Below, in pieces: positions 34,946-46,917 of a stretch of DNA of 64,000 nucleotides. Position numbers and translations under genes: made by a program. Under the pieces are notes generated by a model that worked only from the letters and a program-made list of their open reading frames with translations, was not told where the DNA came from and made no database searches. Source of the DNA: Rhodococcus sp. 14-1411-2a (GTDB taxonomy: Bacteria; Actinomycetota; Actinomycetes; Mycobacteriales; Mycobacteriaceae); the NCBI RefSeq assembly GCF_002259485.1, contig NZ_NPGA01000020.1:248001-312000 (forward strand). Direction: 5' to 3'. Numbering within the stretch: the stretch's first letter is position 1; each line of letters opens with the position of its first letter.

Positions 34946-36475
34946 TCAGGACACCATGCGCACGGCGTACGGCGTCATTCCGCTGTATCGCACGTCGGAC
35001 ACCTTGACCACCGAACCCGACTGCGGAGCTTCGAGCATCTTGCCGTCGCCGAGGTAGAGCGCGACGTGTTGGCTGGCGTTGGGTCCGTAGAAGATCATGT
35101 CGCCCCGCTTCATCTCCGAGGACGGCACCTGCTTGCCCGCTGTGTACTGGTAACCGGTGTAGTGCGGCAGCGAGATCCCCAGGCCCGCGAAGGCGTAGAT
35201 CATCAGCCCCGAGCAATCGAAGCCGACCTTGTTGTAGTCGCCGTAGCTGTCCGCTACTCCGCCGTCCCTGATGCCCTTGGTCGGTCCGTTCTCGTCGCCG
35301 CCACCCCACGAGTACGGCACGCCGAGTTGACTCATGCCGCGGTCGATCGCCAATTCGACGGCTGCGCTTCCGGTCACCGACGGGGTCGTGGACGTCTTCG
35401 GTTTGGCGGGCGTCTTCGGCGTGGTGGGAGTGCTCGGCGTGGTCGGGGTGGTCGCGGTGGAACTGTCCGAGTCGGTCGATGAGCTCGAATCCTCGTCCAC
35501 GTCCACGTGTGAGCGCTGGCCCTCGGCGATGGCCGCCGCGCGCTGTTGCGCCGCCAGGTTGGCCGATACTCGCGCCGCTGCCTGCACGGCAGCTTCCTTC
35601 GCTGCGGCCGTGGCGGCGGCGATGGCCGCGTCCTCGGCCGCCTTCTGCGCCTCCCAGGTGCCATACGCCGCTCGCTGATCCTGCAGACCGGCGACGTTGC
35701 TGCGGGCGGCATCGAGTTCGGCCTGCGCCGAGTCACGCTGCGATTCGATCGTGGCCTTCCGGTCGGCCTCTGCCTGCAGCGCTGCCTGCGCCTCTGCGAT
35801 GGCCTGCTCGGCCTCGGCCTTCTTGGCCTCGGCCTCCGACGCGGCCGCGTCGGCCTGCTGCTTGGATTCACGGGCCGCCGAATCGCGGTTCGCCTGCTCG
35901 GTACGGGCCCGCTGCAACCCGTCGAGTACCGCGTTCTGGCTGTTGGAGAGCACCTTGAGGACCTGGGCCCGGTCCAGCACATCGTCCGGTCCGCTGGATC
36001 CGAGGAACGACGCCATCGAGGCAACCCCGGAGCCCTGGGTGTAGCTGGATTTGGCGAACTCGTCGAACTTCTTCTGGGCTGCCTGGATCTGGGTGCCCGC
36101 ATCGGCGAGAGCCTGCTGCGCGGCACCGACGACGGCCGCAGCGACATCGGCCGCGTCACGCGCATTCTGCAGATCGACAAGGGCCTTGTTGACGCCTTCT
36201 CGCTTCGACGCAACCTCGTCGTCGAGTTGGGCGAGTTGCTGGTTGGCCGACGCGATCGCGTCGATCAGCTGGCCCACCTGGCCGAGGCTCGAATCGACGG
36301 CGCTGCCTGCGGCGGCGAGGTCGGTGTCCGAGGGGTTGGGCGGTGGCGGAGGTACCGCGGCGGCAACCCCGGGAAGGGTCGCCGTCAACGCGAGAACGAG
36401 GCCTGCGCCCACCAGCACGAATCGGGTACGGACGAGTGCACGGCGGTGAGTTCCGCGGACTTGACGTCGGCTCAC
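34946..36475 (-). CDS. ripA: Peptidoglycan DL-endopeptidase RipA-like (NlpC/P60)
   Basis: The 509-aa secreted hydrolase cleaves peptide stems during cell separation. After an N-terminal signal (LVGAGLVLALTATLPGVAAA), residues of about 45-330 form an Ala/Glu/Gln-rich coiled coil that inhibits or positions the enzyme. A Thr/Pro-rich linker follows, then an NlpC/P60 domain with catalytic C421 (FDCSG), H470 (SQHVALYLG) and E482. The C-H and H-E spacings (49 and 12) equal those of M. tuberculosis RipA. GTG 36475 has GAGGGAG upstream. Only one rip gene is present here, whereas M. tuberculosis has ripA and ripB side by side. Confidence 0.94.
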   Translation of the reverse strand: MSRRQVRGTHRRALVRTRFVLVGAGLVLALTATLPGVAAAVPPPPPNPSDTDLAAAGSAVDSSLGQVGQLIDAIASANQQLAQLDDEVASKREGVNKALVDLQNARDAADVAAAVVGAAQQALADAGTQIQAAQKKFDEFAKSSYTQGSGVASMASFLGSSGPDDVLDRAQVLKVLSNSQNAVLDGLQRARTEQANRDSAARESKQQADAAASEAEAKKAEAEQAIAEAQAALQAEADRKATIESQRDSAQAELDAARSNVAGLQDQRAAYGTWEAQKAAEDAAIAAATAAAKEAAVQAAARVSANLAAQQRAAAIAEGQRSHVDVDEDSSSSTDSDSSTATTPTTPSTPTTPKTPAKPKTSTTPSVTGSAAVELAIDRGMSQLGVPYSWGGGDENGPTKGIRDGGVADSYGDYNKVGFDCSGLMIYAFAGLGISLPHYTGYQYTAGKQVPSSEMKRGDMIFYGPNASQHVALYLGDGKMLEAPQSGSVVKVSDVRYSGMTPYAVRMVS

Positions 36476-36914
36476 AAATGTCTCCCTCGGGTCCGGCACT
36501 CACTCGGGTTCGCGTCGAACCGTCGTGCCGTCGAGGTGCTCTCCGTCCTCCACCCCGATCGCAGGTGACGGTGAGCGTTCTCGCCGGGCAGGAAAGAAAC
36601 ACGCAGCGATACGACAGGTGCGAACCACGTCAGTCACACCCGAAGCAGTGGCCTCCCGAGTTCCCCACGGATGACAACCGCCTTCTGCGACACTCCTTCC
36701 CCAGCAGTGCCAATGGCACCGTACGACACTTTGCACCCTGAGGAAACTCCAGTCACAAATGACACATTGGTAATTCCACCAGGCACAACGCCGTGAACTC
36801 GGGGTTTACCGGAAACAATTTTTCCGACTTTTTCGGACGACCTCACGGTCACGATCGCGACCGGGTCCGACAGTGCGGGTGTCGGTCACTCGAACGACAC
36901 GCGCAGGAGAGTGC
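36476..36914 (-). promoter_or_regulatory. 439-bp non-coding leader and promoter region of ripA
   Basis: No convincing gene is present. The upstream end (36810-36840) is AT-richer than its surroundings and contains GGAAAC/TTTTTCC-type inverted repeats that could end transcription from the gene at 36915. GTCACA motifs occur at 36633-36638 and 36752-36757; MtrA, which controls ripA in mycobacteria, recognises GTCAC-type repeats, so they are candidate sites. I looked for a cyclic-di-AMP (ydaO) riboswitch and did not recognise its core. Confidence 0.35.
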
Positions 36915-37457
36915 TCAGTCGCTGACGGGCTCGCTGTGAGCGTGATCCTTCGACTCCGAACGAGAGCGGTATCTGCGGACCTTGACGGCAGCGGTCAGGG
37001 TCGCGACCGCGGCGACGACGATGACCAGGCCGCCGGTGAGCAGGCCCCACGGCGTCTGGTCCTCGACGAGGGTGTCGACGAAGTTGTCCGCGGCGACGAC
37101 GTGGTTGCCGGTATAGGTACGGTCCTGGCCTGCTTCGAGGGTCACCCGACTGATCGAGTCGCTGAACGTGCCCACCTGACCGGGACTGAGCACGAGAACC
37201 GTGCCGCCCTCGCGCGCTCCGACAGCGGTCGCGAGGTCTCGAAGTTGCGAGTCGTGGCGAGGTTCGGTCGGCACGATCACGATGCTCAGGTCGATGCCAT
37301 GGTCCTCGGCGCGCGCGACGGCCGCAGACAACCCGGCTTCTTCGTCGGCGGGGGCACTGACACCGGACTCGCGGACCGTGGCGACGATGCTGTCGACGTC
37401 CAGACCTGCCGGTATGTCGGTGGCAAGTGGGGAAACGGCGTGAATCGGCTCAGGCAT
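36915..37457 (-). CDS. Rv1476-family membrane protein (DUF6676)
   Basis: The 180-aa protein has a soluble N-terminal domain of about 130 residues with a TPM-like alpha/beta pattern (DVDSIVATVRESGVSAPADE, LSIVIVPTEPRHDSQLRDLA, GGTVLVLSPGQVGTFSD). One transmembrane helix (GLLTGGLVIVVAAVATLTAA) and a basic cytoplasmic tail follow. It resembles Rv1476, which lies between ripA and acn in mycobacteria. Function is unknown; its position suggests a cell-envelope role. ATG 37457 has a GAGAG directly before it. It is divergent from acn across 336 bp. Confidence 0.9.
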   Translation of the reverse strand: MPEPIHAVSPLATDIPAGLDVDSIVATVRESGVSAPADEEAGLSAAVARAEDHGIDLSIVIVPTEPRHDSQLRDLATAVGAREGGTVLVLSPGQVGTFSDSISRVTLEAGQDRTYTGNHVVAADNFVDTLVEDQTPWGLLTGGLVIVVAAVATLTAAVKVRRYRSRSESKDHAHSEPVSD

Positions 37458-37633
37458 CTCTCGTCCAGTCGGTAGGAACCAGTCGGGTCGAACCCTACGT
37501 CACCGCCGCGCCCGTACCTGGTAGGCCCGCAGGTCCGACGCAACTACTGAGGTCGCCCTTCATTGCGCAGCCGGGAGCACTACGTGAGGATCGGTCTCGC
37601 GACACCCACCGAGAACCGGACCGCAGGTTTTCA

Positions 37634-37649
37634 CAGGACAAGCGTACTG
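37634..37649 (+). promoter_or_regulatory. AcnR operator upstream of acn
   Basis: CAGGAC-AAG-CGTACTG matches every fixed position of the AcnR motif known from Corynebacterium glutamicum (CAGNAC-NNN-CGTACTG). It overlaps a candidate -10 (TACTGT 37645-37650, or TAGACT 37651-37656), 144 bp before the acn start, so AcnR bound here would repress acn. Apart from this element, 37458-37793 holds no recognisable gene. Confidence 0.75.
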
Positions 37650-37793
37650 TTAGACTTCCATCGAGACACCGACTGTGCGTCCGCCTCGAACTCTCGTTAC
37701 CGAGATTCGAGGCCGAGGCCCGCAGTGGGAGCCTCGCTTCAACCGTCGACACAGCCCCGTCGGCGGTGTGCCTCATAGACGAGTGGAGCTGAA

Positions 37794-40604
<2,811 letters not shown>

Positions 40605-40631
40605 GTGCGCGTCGTCTGACGTATGCCTCGA

Positions 40632-40679
40632 ACGGCGATGGGCCCGGAACCGACAACGTGTTTCCGGGCCCATCGCCGT
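40632..40679 (+). terminator. 18-bp hairpin between acn and acnR
   Basis: Positions 40632-40649 pair perfectly with 40662-40679, closing a 12-nt loop. It lies 28 bp after the acn stop and 39 bp before the acnR start, with no U tract. It may terminate most acn transcripts, protect the acn mRNA 3' end, or attenuate read-through into acnR. Confidence 0.7.
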
Positions 40680-40717
40680 ATCGGTCGAGGCCCTCATCGA
40701 AAGTAGGAAACCCACAC

Positions 40718-41293
40718 GTGCCCAAGGTCAGCGAAGACCACCTGGCCGCCCGTCGAAGTGAAATCCTCGACGGCGCGCGCAAGTGCTTCGGCGAGTTCGG
40801 TTACGAGGGCGCGACGGTACGGCGCCTGGAAGAGGCCACCGGCCTGTCGCGCGGAGCCATCTTCCATCACTTCAAGGACAAGGACGGTCTCTTCCTCGCG
40901 CTGGCGCAGGAAGATGCCCGACGCATGGCAGAGGTCGCGTCCACCCAGGGTCTGGTGCAGGTCATGCGAGACATGCTGGCGCAACCCGAACAATTCGAGT
41001 GGCTCGGAACGCGGCTCGAGATCACCCGACGACTACGCACGGACGCGGACTTCCGGAGCAGCTGGGCCGAACGGTCTGCAGAGCTGACCGACGCGACGCT
41101 GGGGCGACTCGAGCGTCAGAAGACCGCAGGAAGACTGCGCGACGACATTCCCAACGACGTCCTCGCCGACTACCTGGATCTCGTGCTGGACGGCCTGGTG
41201 GCGCGCATCGCGTCGGGCCACGGTAGGTCCAACCTCTCGGCGATCCTGGACCTGGTCGAGGAATCGGTTCGCAGGCAAGACCGATCGGAATGA
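40718..41293 (+). CDS. acnR: TetR-family repressor of aconitase (AcnR)
   Basis: The 191-aa regulator has an N-terminal TetR HTH: RRSEILDGARKCFGEFGYEG, then TVRRLEEATGLSRGAIFHHF and KDKDGLFLALAQEDARRMAE. The C-terminal ligand domain resembles C. glutamicum AcnR and Rv1474c. It lies directly downstream of acn as in both organisms. Its likely target is the perfect AcnR box at 37634-37649. GTG 40718 is preceded by AGGAAA about 8 nt upstream; an in-frame extension to 40658 runs into the hairpin. Confidence 0.92.
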   Translation: MPKVSEDHLAARRSEILDGARKCFGEFGYEGATVRRLEEATGLSRGAIFHHFKDKDGLFLALAQEDARRMAEVASTQGLVQVMRDMLAQPEQFEWLGTRLEITRRLRTDADFRSSWAERSAELTDATLGRLERQKTAGRLRDDIPNDVLADYLDLVLDGLVARIASGHGRSNLSAILDLVEESVRRQDRSE

Positions 41294-41307
41294 CCCTGGC
41301 GAGCGGG

Positions 41308-41310
<3 letters not shown>
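41291..41310. terminator. Short hairpin spanning convergent stops
   Basis: TGACCC (41291-41296) pairs with GGGTCA (41305-41310) across an 8-nt loop. The two arms contain the stop codons of acnR and of the convergent ABC-F gene. It is a weak terminator candidate. Confidence 0.35.
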
Positions 41311-42939
<1,629 letters not shown>

Positions 42940-43094
42940 GCGTGCGCTCCTAGCGATTGCCGAACAAGACCGTTGCCCGTCGACCGACGGGCGAACTCAG
43001 GTGTGCCGTCGAACGGCACAGCAAACCCCCATTTTAGCTCAGCATTCACGTGCCCTCACCCAGGAACGACGGTGACACCGGTAACGTCTGATCG

Positions 43095-43883
43095 ATGACC
43101 GACGCCCCCGAAACCGTCAGCCCGTCCAGCGCGCCGATCCCCGACCTCGCCGGGCGCACCGCACTCGTCACCGGCGGCAGCCGAGGCATCGGCAAGGCCA
43201 TCGCCGCGGAACTGCTCGCTCGCGGCGCGAACGTCGCCATCACCGCCCGCAAGCGCGAACCACTCGTTGCGGCGGCAGCAGAGCTCGGCGATTCCGTGCT
43301 CGCGATCGACGGCAACGCAGGCGACCCGGAGCACCGACGCACCGCGGTGGCGCGCACGGTGGAGACCTTCGGTTCGCTGGACATCCTGGTCAACAACACC
43401 GGTATCAATCCCGTCTACGGTTCGCTGATGGATGCCGACCTGGCGGGCGTGAGCAAGATCTTCGACACGAACGTGGTGGGGACTCTCGGCTTCGTCCAGC
43501 AGGCCTTCCATGCCTGGATGGGCGAGCACGGCGGCGCGGTCGTCAACATCGCGAGCGTGGCCGGCATCCGCTCGACCGGGGTGATCGCCGCGTACGGCGC
43601 ATCCAAGGCCGCTCTGATCCGCCTCACCGAGGAGCTCGCCTGGCAGCTCGGTCCGAAAATTCGCGTCAATGCCGTGGCACCGGGCGTGGTGAAGACCAAA
43701 TTCGCCGAGGCCCTCGTCGCCAACGGAGAAGACGCGGCGGCGGCCGGCTACCCGATGAAGCGTCTGGGAAACCCGGAGGACGTGGCTGCGTTGGTGGCCT
43801 TCCTGGTCTCGGACGCCTCCTCCTGGATCACCGGCGCGACCGTGCGCGTGGACGGTGGTTTGCTCGCCACCGGCGGAATGTGA
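43095..43883 (+). CDS. SDR-family oxidoreductase (FabG-like)
   Basis: The 262-aa classical SDR has GRTALVTGGSRGIGKAIAAE (cofactor), VNNTGINPVYG (NNAG variant), a catalytic Ser in VVNIASVAGIRST, and YGASK (Tyr and Lys). The C-terminus has ITGATVRVDGGLLATGG. The substrate is unknown. ATG 43095 lies 7 nt after TAACGT (43082-43087), so the message is probably leaderless. Its stop overlaps the lycopene cyclase start (GTGA at 43880-43883), so the two are coupled, unusual for a carotenoid gene. This gene, the cyclase gene and ku occupy the place of other genes in mycobacteria. Confidence 0.9.
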   Translation: MTDAPETVSPSSAPIPDLAGRTALVTGGSRGIGKAIAAELLARGANVAITARKREPLVAAAAELGDSVLAIDGNAGDPEHRRTAVARTVETFGSLDILVNNTGINPVYGSLMDADLAGVSKIFDTNVVGTLGFVQQAFHAWMGEHGGAVVNIASVAGIRSTGVIAAYGASKAALIRLTEELAWQLGPKIRVNAVAPGVVKTKFAEALVANGEDAAAAGYPMKRLGNPEDVAALVAFLVSDASSWITGATVRVDGGLLATGGM

Positions 43884-45025
43884 ACGATTTCTCGGCCGAC
43901 GTCGCGGTCGTCGGACTCGGTCCAGCCGGACGGGCGGTCGCCCATCGATGTGCCGAAGCCGGACTCGATGTGATCGCAGTCGATCCACACCCGTCGCGCA
44001 CGTGGACACCGACGTACTCCGCCTGGGCCGACGAGTTGCCGTCGTGGTTGCCCGAGACCGCGGTCGCCTCGACTGCACGCAAACCCGCGGTGTGGACCGA
44101 TCACCAGCGGATCATCGACAGGACGTACTGCGTGCTGGACACTCCTGCACTGCAAGCGGCCTTGTCTGTCGACCTGGTGCGGGTGCTGGCCGCGACGGCT
44201 GTCGACGTCACCGGTTCGCGGGTGACGACCGCCGACGGCTCGATCGTCGATGCCCGTCACGTCGTCGACGCCCGTGGCACACTCGATTCGCGCGACCTCG
44301 CCCAGCAGACCGCCTACGGGATCGTCGTCGAACGCGACCGCGCCGAACCGATCCTCGAAGGGGCCGACGCGTGGTTCATGGACTGGCGCACCGACAACGG
44401 GGCTCGGCACGGTGAAGCCCCGAGTTTTCTGTACGCCGTGGCACTCGACGACGATCGAATCCTGCTCGAAGAGACCTGCTTGGTGGGCCGACCCCCGCTG
44501 GAACTCGCAGTTCTTCGGTCGCGGCTGCACCACCGTCTGACCCATCGCAACCTGGAACCGACCGGCAAGGAGGATGTCGAACGAGTCCGCTTCTCGGTCG
44601 AACCGCCGCCTCGGTCCCGACTGCACACCGGGCGAGGCGGTCCGGTGCTGTTCGGGTCTCGCTCGAATCTGATGCATCCCGCCACTGGGTACAGCGTCGC
44701 GGCGTCGCTGGCGTCGGCGGATCACCTCGTCGAGCGTTTCCGAGGTGGCGGTCGGTCGCGCGCGAACCGCCCGGTGCACGTCTGGACGGTCCAGAAACTT
44801 CGTAACCTCGGACTGCGCACGGCACTGGCTCTCGAACCCGAGATGGTCCCCCAGTTCTTCACCAGCTTCTTCTCGCTCCCGGTCGAACTGCAGCGCTCGT
44901 ACCTATCGGGCCACGACGACGCATTCGGGACGATGACCGCGATGCTGAAGATGTTTCCGACGCTTCCGGCGTCGGCCAGGCTCGCGATCGCGCGCACGAT
45001 CGCGCGCTCGCCGGGCCGTGGCTGA
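43880..45025 (+). CDS. Lycopene cyclase (CrtY/CrtL type)
   Basis: The 381-aa flavoprotein cyclises the ends of lycopene to beta-rings in carotenoid synthesis. The N-terminal dinucleotide fold is VAVVGLGPAGRAVAHRCAEA with VIAVDPHPSRTW. Mid-protein VVDARGTLDSR and FMDWR are typical of the family, and HPATGYSVAASLASADHLVE is the C-terminal hallmark. It stands alone: no crtE, crtB or crtI gene is in this window. The start overlaps the SDR stop. Rhodococci make monocyclic carotenoids, so it may be a monocyclase; mono- versus bicyclic activity is not decidable here. Confidence 0.88.
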   Translation: MNDFSADVAVVGLGPAGRAVAHRCAEAGLDVIAVDPHPSRTWTPTYSAWADELPSWLPETAVASTARKPAVWTDHQRIIDRTYCVLDTPALQAALSVDLVRVLAATAVDVTGSRVTTADGSIVDARHVVDARGTLDSRDLAQQTAYGIVVERDRAEPILEGADAWFMDWRTDNGARHGEAPSFLYAVALDDDRILLEETCLVGRPPLELAVLRSRLHHRLTHRNLEPTGKEDVERVRFSVEPPPRSRLHTGRGGPVLFGSRSNLMHPATGYSVAASLASADHLVERFRGGGRSRANRPVHVWTVQKLRNLGLRTALALEPEMVPQFFTSFFSLPVELQRSYLSGHDDAFGTMTAMLKMFPTLPASARLAIARTIARSPGRG

Positions 45026-45076
45026 GTTTCTCGCCAACGGTCGACACACGGGCACCCGGTCGGCGATCATGGACAG

Positions 45077-46015
45077 ATGCGCAGCATTTGGAAGGGCTCG
45101 ATCGCCTTCGGACTGGTCAATGTTCCGGTGAAGGTCTACTCGGCCACCGAGCAGCACGACATTCGGTTCCATCAGGTGCATGCGAAGGACGGCGGTCGCA
45201 TCAAGTACGACCGGATCTGTCAGGAATGCGGCAAGTCGGTGCAGTTCGCCGATATAGACAAGGCCTACGACTCCCCCGACGGTGAACGCGTCATTCTCAC
45301 GGACGACGACTTCGACAAGCTGCCTGCGGCGGAGAAACACGAGATTCCGGTTCTCGAATTCGTGCCGACCGAGCAGATCGATCCGATCCTGTACGACAAG
45401 AGCTACTTCCTCGAGCCGGACTCTGCCTCACCGAAGGCCTATGTGCTGCTGCGCGAGACTCTCGAAGAAACAGAGCGCACCGCGTTGGTGCATTTCACTC
45501 TGCGACAGAAGACCCGCCTGGCCGCACTGCGTGTGCGCGACGACGTCCTGGTGATCCAGACACTGCTGTGGCCGGACGAAGTCAGGGCGGCTGAATTTCC
45601 TTCGCTCGAGGACGCGCCGTCCGCGCGCCCGCAGGAAGTGAAGATGGCGACGTCCCTCGTGGAAAGCATGTCCTCGGAATTCGATCCGACCGAGTACACG
45701 GACGACTATCAGACCGAACTGCGCAAGCTGATCGACGAGACGCTCGCCAACGGCGGTGAGAAGGTCATCCACACCGAAACGGAAAAAGACGACGACGGCG
45801 AGGACGCCGAGGTCGTCGATCTCGTGGCGGCCTTGCAGCGGAGCGTCGAGGCGGCCGGCAAGAACGCGAAGTCCGGGTCGGCCACATCGGCTCCGGCGAA
45901 GAAGGCACCCGCCAAGAAGGCAGCTGCGAAGAAGGCTCCGGCCAAGAAGGCGGCTGCGAAGAAGGCCTCGGCCAAGTCCGCCGACTCGAAAGCCGACGAA
46001 GCGAAGGGTGCGTGA
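45077..46015 (+). CDS. ku: Ku protein for non-homologous end joining
   Basis: The 312-aa homodimeric DNA-end-binding protein recruits ligase D. The Ku core has MRSIWKGSIAFGLVNVPVKV, IRFHQVHAKDGGRIKYDRIC, and YFLEPDSASPKAYVLLRETL, with VESMSSEFDPTEYTDDY near the C-terminal end of the core. The last 50 residues are Lys/Ala/Pro-rich repeats (AKKAPAKKA units), a DNA-sliding tail known from mycobacterial and rhodococcal Ku. ATG 45077 is 6 nt after a -10-like GATCAT. No ligD is present in the window. Confidence 0.95.
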   Translation: MRSIWKGSIAFGLVNVPVKVYSATEQHDIRFHQVHAKDGGRIKYDRICQECGKSVQFADIDKAYDSPDGERVILTDDDFDKLPAAEKHEIPVLEFVPTEQIDPILYDKSYFLEPDSASPKAYVLLRETLEETERTALVHFTLRQKTRLAALRVRDDVLVIQTLLWPDEVRAAEFPSLEDAPSARPQEVKMATSLVESMSSEFDPTEYTDDYQTELRKLIDETLANGGEKVIHTETEKDDDGEDAEVVDLVAALQRSVEAAGKNAKSGSATSAPAKKAPAKKAAAKKAPAKKAAAKKASAKSADSKADEAKGA

Positions 46016-46036
46016 GGGGGCCGATTCGGCCGTGCG

Positions 46037-46423
46037 TCAGACGGTGAAGCCGAGGGCCCTGAGCTGCTCGCGACCGTCGTCGGTGATCTTGTCCGGGCCC
46101 CATGGCGGCATCCAGACCCAGTTGATCTTGAGATCGGCGGCCAGTCCGCTGCGCACGAGCGCGCCGCGCGCCTGATCCTCGATGACGTCCGTCAACGGGC
46201 ATGCCGCCGAGGTGAGCGTCATGTCGACGGTGACGATGTCGTCGGCGTCGATCTTGATGTCGTACACCAGTCCCAGATCGACGACATTGATTCCGAGCTC
46301 GGGATCGACGACGTCGCGCATCGCTTCTTCTAGGTCCTCGAGCACCTTGATCTCGTCGGCGGTCAGTTCCACCGGCGTGGTCTCGGCTGTCACTGCCTGC
46401 GTCGTCTCTGTTGCTTCGGTCAT
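46037..46423 (-). CDS. sufT: SufT/DUF59 iron-sulfur assembly factor
   Basis: The 128-aa MIP18/DUF59 protein has EAMRDVVDPELGINVVDLGL and SAACPLTDVIEDQARGAL with the conserved Cys, then NWVWMPPWGPDKIT. It helps mature Fe-S proteins. It is the last gene of the suf operon, overlapping sufU by 4 bp (ATGA). It resembles Rv1466. ATG 46423 has GGAGG about 11 nt upstream within sufU; a longer frame enters sufU in a shadow reading. Confidence 0.93.
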   Translation of the reverse strand: MTEATETTQAVTAETTPVELTADEIKVLEDLEEAMRDVVDPELGINVVDLGLVYDIKIDADDIVTVDMTLTSAACPLTDVIEDQARGALVRSGLAADLKINWVWMPPWGPDKITDDGREQLRALGFTV

Positions 46424-46917
46424 GATTGCTGTCCTCCGGAAAGTGCCGACCGGGCGGTCTCGCCCGTCGTGGCTGTCGAATCTGCGTCCACTACTTGAAC
46501 AACCGCGTCCTTGAAAGCCATCCATCCCAGCAGAGCGCACTTCACGCGAGCCGGATACTTGGCCACACCGGCGAACGCAATGCCATCGCCGATGACGTCC
46601 TCGTCACCCTCGACGGTACCTCTGCTGCCGACCATGTCGCTGAACGCGTCGACCGTCTTCAGCGCGTCGGCCACGCTCAGGCCGACGACCTGATCGGTGA
46701 GAACGGACGTCGCTGCCTGACTGATCGAGCAACCCTGGCCGTCGTACGAGACGTCTGCAACGGCGCCATCCTCGATCTGAACACGCAGGGTGACCTCGTC
46801 GCCGCAGGTGGGGTTGACGTGATGTACCTCCGCGCCGAAGGGCTCACGCAGTCCACGGCCGTGCGGGTGTTTGTAGTGATCGAGGATCACTTCCTGATAC
46901 ATCTGTTCCATCCGCAT
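46420..46917 (-). CDS. sufU: SufU zinc-dependent sulfurtransferase
   Basis: The 165-aa IscU-like protein receives persulfide sulfur from SufS through a zinc site. The three conserved cysteines are C38 (NPTCGDE), C63 (GQGCSIS) and C127 (KCALLGW). The insert GVAKYPARVK before C127 is the SufU-type feature. It is adjacent to sufS with no gap and overlaps sufT. The N-terminus MRMEQMYQEVILDHYKHP is standard. Confidence 0.95.
   Translation of the reverse strand: MRMEQMYQEVILDHYKHPHGRGLREPFGAEVHHVNPTCGDEVTLRVQIEDGAVADVSYDGQGCSISQAATSVLTDQVVGLSVADALKTVDAFSDMVGSRGTVEGDEDVIGDGIAFAGVAKYPARVKCALLGWMAFKDAVVQVVDADSTATTGETARSALSGGQQS

Noticed and set aside
36476..36914. Cyclic-di-AMP (ydaO) riboswitch before ripA
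   Set aside because: Such riboswitches precede some actinobacterial wall-hydrolase genes, but I could not find the conserved core segments by eye. A covariance-model search would settle it.
46019..46031. Hairpin between ku and sufT (GGCCGA-T-TCGGCC)
   Set aside because: Six-bp arms around a single base cannot form a real hairpin loop, and such short GC palindromes are frequent by chance.
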